This document shows, piece by piece, positions 9,640 to 17,303 of a stretch of 64,000 nucleotides of DNA (its first letter is position 1; every line of letters starts with the position of its first letter). The stretch is from Fodinibacter sp963707895 (GTDB taxonomy: Bacteria > Actinomycetota > Actinomycetes > Actinomycetales > Dermatophilaceae), in NCBI GenBank assembly GCA_963707895.1, contig CAVPRS010000007.1:62001-126000 (forward strand), read 5' to 3'. The notes under the pieces are model-generated. The model did no database searches, had not been told where the DNA came from, and was given only the letters and a program-made list of their open reading frames with translations. The translations under genes and the position numbers were made by a program.

Positions 9640-11740
9640 GGGGAGGCCGCTGATTCGGTTCCCCGTGATCGGGTGTTCGCCGCGTCCCGGTGGATCCCGT
9701 GTTCGACGGCGCTACCTGCAATGCCAACCATCAGCACGGCTGTGCGCGAACCCCGATCGCCGTCCCGGCCGGCAGCGGCAGCATCGGTGTCCTCATGGAT
9801 GAGGAGTCGAACACCGTGTACGTCGCTGACGCGGCAGACAGCGCGGTGGTCGTGATCGACGCCAGCACCTGCAACGCCCACATCAGCGGCGGCTGCCAAG
9901 GGCCTCACCCCTTCGTACCAGTAGGTTCTCTGCCCAGCCACCTGGCGATCGACCCGGGAAGTCACACCCTCTACGTGACCAATGAAGGCGCCGACTCGCC
10001 GGCAACACCCTCTCGATGATCGACGCGGCCAGGTGCAACGGCCGCACCATGATGGCTGCTCGACGACTGGCCGACCGTCACTGTTGGAAACGCACCGGAC
10101 GGCCTGGTGCTGGGCCGGCGCAGCCACACCCTGTACGTCAGCAACTTCGTTGACAACACCGTCACCATCCTGGACACCAGGACCTGCGCCGGACACCTGC
10201 TCGGCTGTCGCCCAGAGCACCCGGTGGTTCACCTGAAAGGTTCCCCGGTGGGAGGAGCCCTCGAGCACCAGCACCGGAACGCTGCTCATCCCGACGTGGG
10301 ACCCCGTCGCGGGGGGTGACTCCGCCGGTTCGGTGCTCGCTCATCGACACGCTGACGTGCAACGCCACCGCATTGGTGGGCTGCGAGTCGCGTCCCTGCA
10401 CGACCCCGGCAGGAAGTGGGCCGATCGATGTGGCCGTCAATGAGGTCACCCGTCGGGCGTACGTTGTCAACGAGGAGGACAGCGACGTCACCGTCGTCGA
10501 CCTGACCCGTTGCAGTGCCGTACGAGCATCGGGCTGCCACCAGCGCTGGCCCACCATGTCGATCGGGTTCGACGGCGGTGGCACCGCGGTGGACGACAGC
10601 ACTGACACCATCTACGCCAGCAGCCAACACGAAGGCACCGTCACCGTCCTGGACGGCGCCACCTGCACCGCCAGCCACAGCCGCGGCTGCCGTCACCCGG
10701 CCCCCACCACCGGCCTGGGCGTCGGCCCCGCAGGCAGCGTCCTGGACCAGCACACCCGCACCCTCTACGTCCCGAACCAGATCGAGGGCACCGTGTCAGT
10801 CGTCAACGTTGCCGCGTGCAACGCACAGCACCGCTCCGGCTGCGGCCGCACTTGGCCAACCACGCCGGTAGGGGTCCTACCCAAGGCGGCTGTCGTCGAC
10901 GAATCCCTGGACACCCTGTACACGGCCGACCAAGGTTCCAGCACCGTCTCGGTCGTCGACACCCGCGACTGCAACGCCCGGACAAGCGCCGGCTGCGCCC
11001 AGCATGCGCGGGCGATCACAGTCACTGGTGGTGCGTTCGCCCTCACCGCCGACCCCACCACGCACACCATCTACGTGGCCAACGTCGACAGTGACACCGT
11101 CTCGATGATCAATGCGCGCACCTGCAATGCCCGGGTGGCAACCGGTTGCGGCCAGACCCCACAGGCCGTGCACACCGGGCAGGGGCCTGCGGCGGTCCAG
11201 CTGGACCGCTCGACCGGAACGATCTACGTATCGAACGGCGCGGACCACACCATCGCGCTGATCGACACGCTCAACTGCAACGCCACCACCCACACGGGAT
11301 GCGCCACCCGCGCCACCATCCCGATCGTGGCTGCGCCAAGGTTCCTCACCCTCGACCCCACCCACGCCACCCTCTACGTCTCGACCAAGGACGACTCCAG
11401 CCTTGCCATGATCAACACGCGACGCTGCAACGCCCACACCACCACCGGATGCCCGCGCACACCGCCCGTCGTTCGCGTGGGGTTCCTGCCCTACGGCATC
11501 GCCGCTGACCCCGCCACCGGACGGATCCTCGTCGGCAACGTCGGTGACTCCACCGTCTCCTCCTTCGCCGCCGCCACCTGCAACGCGAATCAGACCAACG
11601 GCTGCAACCGGACGATGGCCACCGTCGACACAGGAGGGTGGCCAACCAACCTCACCATCGACGACGAAACAGGCACCCTCTACGTGAGCAACAACGTCGA
11701 CGCCACTGCCTCCATCGTCAACCTGCGCGGCCTGCCCTGA
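9640..11740 (+). CDS. YVTN-family beta-propeller repeat protein with a Cys pair in each blade, 5' part frameshifted
   Basis: A long repeat protein of about 50-residue units, each with a TIYV/TLYV-N-x3-TVSVID strand pair followed by a C-N-A-x5-G-C loop. The intact part (10316-11740, 474 residues) holds nine units; upstream fragments near 9717, 9868, 10033 and 10185 add four more in other frames, so at least 13 units and several indels. YVTN propellers usually close with seven blades, so two propellers are likely. The start is not resolved and no signal peptide is visible. Known YVTN proteins act in binding or as lactonase-like folds; the regular Cys pairs suggest either disulfides, if secreted, or metal binding. 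Confidence 0.75.
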
Positions 11741-12100
11741 TGCTCGCGGACTTCAGCGGCCATGCGGCGGTCAGGTCCTCGAGGGTCTCGCGAGCGAGGA
11801 CCTCCGGTGCCGGCAGGTTGTCGGCGTCCTCGAGGGGCTCGTTCCGAAGCCAGATGATGTCGAGGTTGGCCTTGTCGCTTGCCACGAGCGCGTCAGAGGA
11901 GAACGACCTCCAACGCTCGGACTCCACGCGCTCCTGTGCTGCAGGAAGTCGAGTGTCTTGTTGCTCGTGGTGACGACGGAGTCCTGGCGCTCGATGTCGT
12001 GGTCTTCGCGCACGGTCCGTCCGAACGGACCATGCTGAGGGACGAGCTCCGGCCTTCTCGACCACATCGAGACCAGCGACGACCGCATCTTCTGGGTCAG
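11741..12100 (-). pseudogene. 3' remnant of a type I restriction-modification methyltransferase (hsdM-like)
   Basis: Minus-strand translation reads RWRSFSSDALVASDKANLDI, then IIWLRNEPLEDADNLPAPEV, then LARETLEDL. This matches the conserved C-terminal tail of N6-adenine methyltransferase HsdM subunits as I know it (...RDKANLDIFWLRDESLEDS...). Another frame gives VVTTSNKTLDFLQH just upstream, so the remnant is itself frame-broken. The catalytic NPPY region and S-adenosylmethionine motifs, expected several hundred codons further upstream, are absent; the sequence changes to the divergent MNT/HEPN promoter at about 12100. No hsdS or hsdR is seen. Family assignment rests on the tail only. Confidence 0.6.
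12081..12095. repeat. 15-bp direct repeat, left copy, flanking the MNT/HEPN module
   Basis: GACCGCATCTTCTGG occurs here, inside the hsdM remnant, and again at 13275-13289, just beyond the HEPN gene. The pair encloses the two-gene module with about 20 bp and 90 bp margins. It may mark the boundaries of an insertion. Confidence 0.5.
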
Positions 12101-12111
12101 CGAGCCGCTCG

Positions 12112-12147
12112 TTGACTATCGATATCATGGAGGATAACCTCAGTTAT
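12112..12147 (+). promoter_or_regulatory. Leaderless promoter with overlapping palindromes for the MNT/HEPN module
   Basis: TTGACT (12112-12117), a 17-bp spacer and TAACCT (12135-12140) form a near-consensus sigma-70-type promoter. The ATG at 12148 follows the -10 by 7 nt, so the mRNA would be leaderless. Two palindromes overlap it: TATCGATA (12117-12124) in the spacer and ATAAC-CTCA-GTTAT (12134-12147) across the -10 and start site. Both are plausible operators for the winged-helix domain of the first gene. Confidence 0.6.
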
Positions 12148-12732
12148 ATGAGAACCGAGGCGCCCCTCCTGGCTCCGATCTTCCGGTCGGACGGCCAGGC
12201 ACGTCTCCTGTCCACCTTGTTGCTCACCGGTGACGAACTGAGTCTCACTGACCTGGCCGAGCGCGCCGCCCTGGCTTACGCGACCACGCACCGTGAAGTC
12301 GCTCGCCTGATCGATGCCGGCATCCTGAGCGAGCGACACGTGGGGCGCACAAGGCTGATCCGCGCCAATGACGAGAGCCCGCTTGTGGAGCCCTTGCGCG
12401 AGATCCTCACGATCGTGACCGGCCCGGTGGTGATGCTGGCCGAGGAGCTTGCCCGCATCGACGGGATCGAGGTTTCGTTCCTCTACGGCTCCTTCGCCGC
12501 TCGGCTGCTCGGTGATGCTGGTCCGGCCCCGCAGGACATCGACCTCATGGTGCTCGGTTCGCCCGACGTGGACGCCGTGTACGAGGCGTGCACGCGCGTC
12601 GAGTCGGCGGTGCACCGTCCTGTCAACCCCACGATCCTGACCCTGGAGGAATTCGCGGCGACCTCCGGCTTCCTGGACAACGTGCGCAGCGGCTCGGCAG
12701 TCGCCGTCATCGGGGAGCTGCCGTGGCACTGA
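12148..12732 (+). CDS. Winged-helix DNA-binding domain fused to MNT-type nucleotidyltransferase (antitoxin-like)
   Basis: 194 residues from the ATG at 12148, chosen because the -10 box lies 7 nt upstream; the same frame is open to a TTG at 12112 that is really the -35. The N-terminal part (about 1-75) is a winged helix-turn-helix (LSLTDLAERAALAYATTHRE). The C-terminal part is a minimal nucleotidyltransferase with the GS motif in YGSFAARLLG and the metal-binding D-x-D in DIDLMVLG. In type VII systems (MntA/HepT) such MNT proteins neutralise HEPN toxins by AMPylating them. Here the added HTH suggests autoregulation through palindromes in the promoter. The 3' end overlaps the HEPN gene by 10 nt. 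Confidence 0.75.
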   Translation: MRTEAPLLAPIFRSDGQARLLSTLLLTGDELSLTDLAERAALAYATTHREVARLIDAGILSERHVGRTRLIRANDESPLVEPLREILTIVTGPVVMLAEELARIDGIEVSFLYGSFAARLLGDAGPAPQDIDLMVLGSPDVDAVYEACTRVESAVHRPVNPTILTLEEFAATSGFLDNVRSGSAVAVIGELPWH

Positions 12733-13181
12733 CCCCGCTCACCCGCGTCCAGCAGGCAACGGTCCTCGCCCTGGTCGAGGCGCGCCGTCTCGACGCCGTG
12801 CCCGCAGACCTCGCGCGGGCGAGCTCGTTCCTGCGGCAGGCGCAAGAGCGCTTGGATCAGCTGCCGCTGCTCACGAGCATCACCGTCAGGTACGGCGTCG
12901 CCTACGACGCGTGTCACGACACCGGCGAGGCACTGCTGGCGGCGTACGGCTTCAGGACGACCAACGGGCCAGGCCAGCACGAGGCCCTCGGCCGCTACCT
13001 GCGCGCGGTGTTCGACGAGCCTCCGGCAGAGACAGCCGCTCGAGGGTTCGACCGCCTGCGACGCGCCCGCAACCAGGACCGCTACGAGGCGAAACCGGTG
13101 GGGGCAGCGGCGACCGAGAAGGCCGAACAGGTCGCGCGGACGCTGTTCGACGCCGCCCTCACCAGAGGCTGCTCGACCTGA
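12723..13181 (+). CDS. HEPN-domain protein (SAV_6107-like), putative RNase toxin
   Basis: 152 residues from the GTG at 12723, which overlaps the preceding gene's stop and so couples the two. All-alpha composition. The segment RLRRARNQDRYEA resembles the R-N-x-x-x-[HY] signature of HEPN RNases, here with Tyr where His is usual, as I recall for the SAV_6107 group. With its MNT partner it forms a probable toxin-antitoxin pair in which this would be the RNA-cleaving toxin. If Tyr cannot substitute for His, it may instead be a binding partner without nuclease activity. Confidence 0.65.
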   Translation: MALTPLTRVQQATVLALVEARRLDAVPADLARASSFLRQAQERLDQLPLLTSITVRYGVAYDACHDTGEALLAAYGFRTTNGPGQHEALGRYLRAVFDEPPAETAARGFDRLRRARNQDRYEAKPVGAAATEKAEQVARTLFDAALTRGCST

Positions 13182-13274
13182 CCGGCGGTCCGCAAACAGT
13201 CCGCAAGAAGTCCCGCGGAGACCGTTCGCCGCCAACGACGCCCGACAGCTGGATCAGCGCGTAACCGCGGGTCA

Positions 13275-13289
13275 GACCGCATCTTCTGG
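13275..13289. repeat. 15-bp direct repeat, right copy
   Basis: Identical to 12081-12095 (GACCGCATCTTCTGG). It lies 93 bp after the HEPN stop codon. The sequence to its right has no similarity to hsdM, so if the module inserted into that gene, the 5' part has since been lost. Confidence 0.5.
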
Positions 13290-13442
13290 CTGTCGCCGAC
13301 GACGGCCGACAACGGTCGACAACACCGGTTTTCGTTCCGCTTCAACGTCTGAGTCACCAGGATCACGGATCTCGCTCGCGGGGCGTCGGATACGCCGCTG
13401 GCGTCCGCGCCGCCGGATCGGTCACCATCCGGGACAAGGCTT

Positions 13443-13472
13443 GCCCCCGCGGTGCAGGGGGTCCGCGGGGGC
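13443..13472 (+). terminator. Strong GC hairpin, probable terminator after the MNT/HEPN module
   Basis: GCCCCCGCGG, a 10-nt loop and CCGCGGGGGC form a perfect 10-bp stem followed by TTGTGG. It is the only strong hairpin in the 483-bp gap 13182-13664. The rest of that gap shows no gene; a short tandem GTCCGCAA repeat lies at about 13189-13206. Confidence 0.5.
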
Positions 13473-13651
13473 TTGTGGAACAAGACTTGCATCTCGGCGG
13501 CGTGTCGCACAGCCGAGTTGGGTGCACCTGGGTACAACGGCGCGGCATTGTGTCCGGCCGGCTGAGGGCGCATCGTCCGAACGGTCCACGGCGAGACCGG
13601 ATCGCCCCCTGGGCGTGGCACGGCGTTCATTTCGCGGCCATGTCGAGTCGG

Positions 13652-13657
13652 TACCTT
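13652..13657 (+). promoter_or_regulatory. Leaderless -10 box (TACCTT)
   Basis: TACCTT stands exactly 7 nt before the ATG at 13665, the spacing seen at other leaderless starts in this window. A 12-bp direct repeat TTCGCGGCCATG (13631-13642 and 13656-13667) covers the start codon and an out-of-frame upstream ATG. No convincing -35 is present. Confidence 0.4.
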
Positions 13658-13664
13658 CGCGGCC

Positions 13665-13862
13665 ATGAGCCACCAGACCGCCACTGATCTCGGCAGCTCC
13701 GCGGCCGTCGCCGCAGCGCTCGCCGACGCCGCAGCCGCGACAGCCAGCTCCGCCGCGGGCACCATCGACGGCGACTTCCACCGGACACAGATGGCTCGAG
13801 CCGTCGAGTACCTGGCCCGTGCGGTGGCCGAGCTTGCCCGAGCCACGGACCAGCCGAGGTGA
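13665..13862 (+). CDS. Small Ala-rich hypothetical protein, 65 residues
   Basis: Short alpha-helical protein, very rich in Ala (AAVAAALADAAAATASSAAG) with a second amphipathic helix (MARAVEYLARAVAELARATD). There is no ribosome site, but the TACCTT box 7 nt upstream suggests a leaderless transcript. No membrane segment is convincing because the Ala stretch carries Asp. It may be a small helical-bundle or coiled-coil protein. The 230 bp between it and the following galactosidase gene hold nothing else I can name. Confidence 0.45.
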   Translation: MSHQTATDLGSSAAVAAALADAAAATASSAAGTIDGDFHRTQMARAVEYLARAVAELARATDQPR

Positions 13863-14091
13863 GCAGCGACCGAACCCGTTGAACCGAGGTCGTTTGCGCG
13901 GGGCTGTCGAGCCGGCGAATGATCGGCCCAGACCGCGACCCGTTCGAGTGCATTCCGACGTGGTCCTGCAGGCGTTGACGCCTCCGCGAGCACGGGAGGA
14001 TGCTGTGTCGCGCAGGTGGATCCCTCGTGGGTGAGAGCTGGGTCTGATGGCGGATGTCTCAGTGATCGTGTCGGCACCCCAGGAGGGCTCG

Positions 14092-16356
14092 ATGACCGAC
14101 CCGGAACCCACCGCCATGGTGGTGGCACTGTCCTCCGATGACGTGAGCCTGGTCCTCGACCTGTCGGAGCGGGCGCTGCCGGCGGTCGTCCACTGGGGTG
14201 GGCGCTTGGAGGGACTGGAAGCCGGCGACCTGGCGGCCATCGTCGACAGCGGGGTGGCACTCAACGGCACCAACGACATCGACGTCCCTCGCCGGGTCGC
14301 CGTCCTGCCTGAACAGCACCGGGCCTGGGCCGGTCGACCCGGGCTCCAGGGGTCGCGTGCCGGGCGCGACTGGAGCACCCGGTTCACGGTCGACCGGGTC
14401 ACCCTCGACGGGCAGCCGCTGCTCGTCAGCCACGTCGGTGGGGCCGGCCGGCTCGAGGTGGAGGCGACCGACCAGCACGCCGGTCTTGCGCTCCACCTCG
14501 AGATCGAGCTCGAGGCGGGCGGCCTGGCACGGATGCGCGCCACCGTCACCAACATCGGGACCGATGCCTTCACGGTCGACGCGCTGATCCTGGCCATGCC
14601 CGTGCCGGCCGGCCTCGACGAGCTGCTCGACTTCGGTGGCCGTTGGGGGCACGAGCGCGTCCCGCAGCGGAGGACGCTGCACACCGGCATCCACTCGCGT
14701 GAGAACCGCCGGGGCCGTACCGGTGCGGACAGCGCGCACGTGCTGCACGCCGGCACACCGGGATTCGGCTTCGACAGTGGCGACATCCGCGCCGTCCACA
14801 CCGGCTGGAGCGGCAACCACCTCCACTACGCGGAGAGGACCTTCACCGGCGAGACCGTGCTCGGCGGCGGCGAGCTCCTGCTGCCCGGAGAGGTGCGGAT
14901 CGCCACGGGGGAGTCGTACTCCAGCCCGTGGGTCCACTTCTCCTCGGGCACCGGTCTCGACGTCGTCGCCCGGCGCTTCCACCGTCACCTGCGGGCGAGG
15001 CCACGGCCGGTGTCGACGACCCGCCCGGTCACGCTCAACGTGTGGGAGGCGGTCTACTTCGACCACCGGCTGGAGCGCCTCGTCGACCTCGCCGAGCGTG
15101 CGGCCGAGGTGGGCGTGGAGCGCTACGTGCTGGATGACGGCTGGTTCGGTGCCCGCCGCCACGACCAGGCAGGTCTGGGGGACTGGGTCGTCTCCGACGA
15201 GGTCTGGCCGCACGGGCTGCGCCCCCTCATCGACCGGGTGACCGGGCTGGGCATGGAGTTCGGGCTGTGGTTCGAGCCCGAGATGGTCAACCCCGACTCC
15301 GACGTCGCCCGCGCCCACCCCGACTGGATGATGGCCGCGCGCGACGAGCTCCCCGTCGCGTCACGCCACCAGCAGGTGCTCGACCTGAGCGTCCCTGGGG
15401 CGTACGAGCACGTGAAGGGCCAGATCCTGGCACTGCTCGCCGAGTACGACATCGCGTACATCAAGTGGGACCACAACCGTGACCTCGTCGAGGCGGGCAG
15501 CCAGCCGGATGGCGGGCGGCCGGCGGTGCATGCGCAGACCCTGGCCCTGTACCGGTTGCTCGACGAGATCCGCGCGGAGCACCCTGCGCTGGAGATCGAG
15601 TCGTGCTCGTCCGGTGGCGCCCGGGTCGACCTCGGCATCCTCGAGCGCACCGATCGCGTGTGGGTGTCCGACGTCATCGACCCACTGGAGCGGCAGCACA
15701 TGCTGCGGTGGACCACCCAGCTGGTCCCCCCGGAGTACCTGGGCTCGCACATCTCCGGCGACCGCTCCCACTCGACCGGACGTCGGCACGACCTGTCCTT
15801 CCGCGCCGGGACAGCGGTGTTCGGCCACCTCGGCATCGAGTGGGACCTGACCACCGTCGACGAGGCGACACTCGGGGACATCGCCGAGTGGGTCGCCTTC
15901 TACAAGGACCACCGGCACCTCCTGCTCGGCGGTGACCTCGTGCGGGTCGACAGCGGCGACGCCGACGTCCTGGTGCACGGCGTCGTCGCGTCCGACCGGT
16001 CAGAAGCCGTGTTCGCCCTCGCCACGGTGGGAAACCCGGTGCACTCACCCGGGCCGCGGGTGCTCTTCACGGGGCTCGACGCGACCACCCGGTACCGGGT
16101 CCGGCCGGTCGTGGTGGGGGAGCCGCCATCCGGGCTGGTGGCACCGGCCTGGTGGGGCGACGACGAGGCCGTTCGGGAGCAGAGCGACGCGGCACCGCCC
16201 TCGATGGCCCACCCCCGGACCGTGGCCCGCGGGGCGAGCTACCCCGGAACCCTGCTCTCCGGTGCTGTGCTCGGCCACGTCGGGACCACGCCGCCCCTGC
16301 TGCACCCGGAACAGGTCGTCCTGTTCCACTGCCGGGCGGAGCCGACACAGACCTGA
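14092..16356 (+). CDS. Alpha-galactosidase, glycoside hydrolase family 36
   Basis: Hydrolyses terminal alpha-1,6-galactosyl residues (melibiose, raffinose-type oligosaccharides). 754 residues from the ATG at 14092, preferred over the ATG at 14047 because AGGAGGG precedes it. N-terminal beta-supersandwich, then a TIM barrel with YVLDDGWFGAR (about 345), FGLWFEPEMVN and the nucleophile Asp460 in IKWDHNRD. The proposed acid/base is Asp527 in WVSDVIDPLERQ, and ESCSSGGAR precedes it as in GH36. No signal peptide, so cytoplasmic. The gene stands alone without a sugar transporter nearby; malQ at 34 kb is the only other carbohydrate enzyme here. Confidence 0.92.
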   Translation: MTDPEPTAMVVALSSDDVSLVLDLSERALPAVVHWGGRLEGLEAGDLAAIVDSGVALNGTNDIDVPRRVAVLPEQHRAWAGRPGLQGSRAGRDWSTRFTVDRVTLDGQPLLVSHVGGAGRLEVEATDQHAGLALHLEIELEAGGLARMRATVTNIGTDAFTVDALILAMPVPAGLDELLDFGGRWGHERVPQRRTLHTGIHSRENRRGRTGADSAHVLHAGTPGFGFDSGDIRAVHTGWSGNHLHYAERTFTGETVLGGGELLLPGEVRIATGESYSSPWVHFSSGTGLDVVARRFHRHLRARPRPVSTTRPVTLNVWEAVYFDHRLERLVDLAERAAEVGVERYVLDDGWFGARRHDQAGLGDWVVSDEVWPHGLRPLIDRVTGLGMEFGLWFEPEMVNPDSDVARAHPDWMMAARDELPVASRHQQVLDLSVPGAYEHVKGQILALLAEYDIAYIKWDHNRDLVEAGSQPDGGRPAVHAQTLALYRLLDEIRAEHPALEIESCSSGGARVDLGILERTDRVWVSDVIDPLERQHMLRWTTQLVPPEYLGSHISGDRSHSTGRRHDLSFRAGTAVFGHLGIEWDLTTVDEATLGDIAEWVAFYKDHRHLLLGGDLVRVDSGDADVLVHGVVASDRSEAVFALATVGNPVHSPGPRVLFTGLDATTRYRVRPVVVGEPPSGLVAPAWWGDDEAVREQSDAAPPSMAHPRTVARGASYPGTLLSGAVLGHVGTTPPLLHPEQVVLFHCRAEPTQT

Positions 16357-16475
16357 GACTGCGCCGTCGGACAGGCAAACGGATGCGGCGGTGACGCCTT
16401 CGCCGGCATCCTCGCAGGTCAGCGGGGTGCGGCCGGCTGCCCCGCCCGCGAGCCCGCTCGTTTGCCCGTCCATGG

Positions 16476-16503
16476 GCGCACCTTCGATGGCCAACGGGTG
16501 CGC
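16476..16503. terminator. Inverted repeat between convergent genes
   Basis: GCGCACC (16476-16482) and GGTGCGC (16497-16503) pair around a 14-nt loop, flanked by complementary CCGCCCGCG and CGCGGGCGG runs that can extend the fold. Its place between the galactosidase stop (16356) and the convergent methyltransferase stop (16521) suggests a bidirectional terminator. There is no T-run. Confidence 0.35.
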
Positions 16504-16520
16504 TTGCGCGGGCGGGCGGG

Positions 16521-17303
16521 CTAGGTCTGCATCTTCTCGGCCACGAGGGCGAACTTGCGCACCCGCCCGTCCCGCAGCCACCGGCTCCACAGGCGGTGGG
16601 TCGTGACGAGCCGGTCGACGGCATCCGCGCCGACCACCCCCACGAGGTCCGGCGCCGCCGCGACGTACGCGTCGGCCAGGGCGTCGACGATGGCCCGGTG
16701 CGTCCGGCTGGTCTCGACGCACCAGCGGACCCGCAGGCCGGCCCGGTTCAGGTCGGCGCGCAGGCGGGCGAACGGAGTGAGCCACACCGTGTCGGACCCG
16801 GGCATCGCGGCGCGCTCGGCGGCCGTCAGGGGCCGGCCCTCCTCGACCGTGCAGGCGAAGCGACCGCCGACGGGCAGGACCGAGGCGACCTCGCGCAGCA
16901 GGGCCGGCTTGTCGCGGAAGGCCAGCAGCGTCTCGAGCAGGAGCACCACGTCGAACCGACCCGATGGGAGCGGGGGGACGGTCGCGACCCGGACGTCGGC
17001 GACGAGCCCCGCCGCACCAGCCCGTTCCCTGGCTGTGTCGACGGCGGCCGGGCTCGCGTCGACCCCGAGGTACGTGCACCCCAGCTCCCGGGTGACGAGC
17101 AGGCCCGGCCCGGCGATGCCGCAGCACAGGTCGAGCACCCGCACCCCGGGAGCGATGCCGGCCCGGCGCGCCAGCTCCAGCACCTCGCCGGCGGTCACGA
17201 AGCTCTCCTGCCCGACGAACTCGCCGGGCGGGAAGGCCGCGGCCCTGGCCCGCCAGAGCGCGTCGCCGGCCGGCGGCCGCTCGTGCACCCGCACGGCCGT
17301 CAC
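16521..17303 (-). CDS. Class I SAM-dependent methyltransferase
   Basis: 260 residues. Rossmann-fold methyltransferase with motif I VLDLCCGIAGPGL near residue 55, the acidic ribose-binding end of beta-2 in YLGVDASP, and motif IV-like FDVVLLLETLLAF. The GTG start at 17303 overlaps the stop of the upstream fusion gene by 4 nt (GTGA), so it is translationally coupled. It is the last gene of a minus-strand operon with a phosphotransferase-sulfatase fusion and another methyltransferase. The acceptor is unknown; context suggests a lipid-linked or small-molecule product. Confidence 0.8.
   Translation of the reverse strand: MTAVRVHERPPAGDALWRARAAAFPPGEFVGQESFVTAGEVLELARRAGIAPGVRVLDLCCGIAGPGLLVTRELGCTYLGVDASPAAVDTARERAGAAGLVADVRVATVPPLPSGRFDVVLLLETLLAFRDKPALLREVASVLPVGGRFACTVEEGRPLTAAERAAMPGSDTVWLTPFARLRADLNRAGLRVRWCVETSRTHRAIVDALADAYVAAAPDLVGVVGADAVDRLVTTHRLWSRWLRDGRVRKFALVAEKMQT

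Noticed and set aside
9700..11740. Regular ~150-bp DNA periodicity considered as CRISPR or tandem repeat array
   Set aside because: The periodicity is at protein level (propeller blades); there are no identical direct repeats with unique spacers.
13182..13300. Possible phage/integrase attachment site from the GTCCGCAA tandem repeat after the HEPN gene
   Set aside because: No integrase, no tRNA end and no longer flanking identity; the 15-bp repeats around the module are the better-supported boundary.
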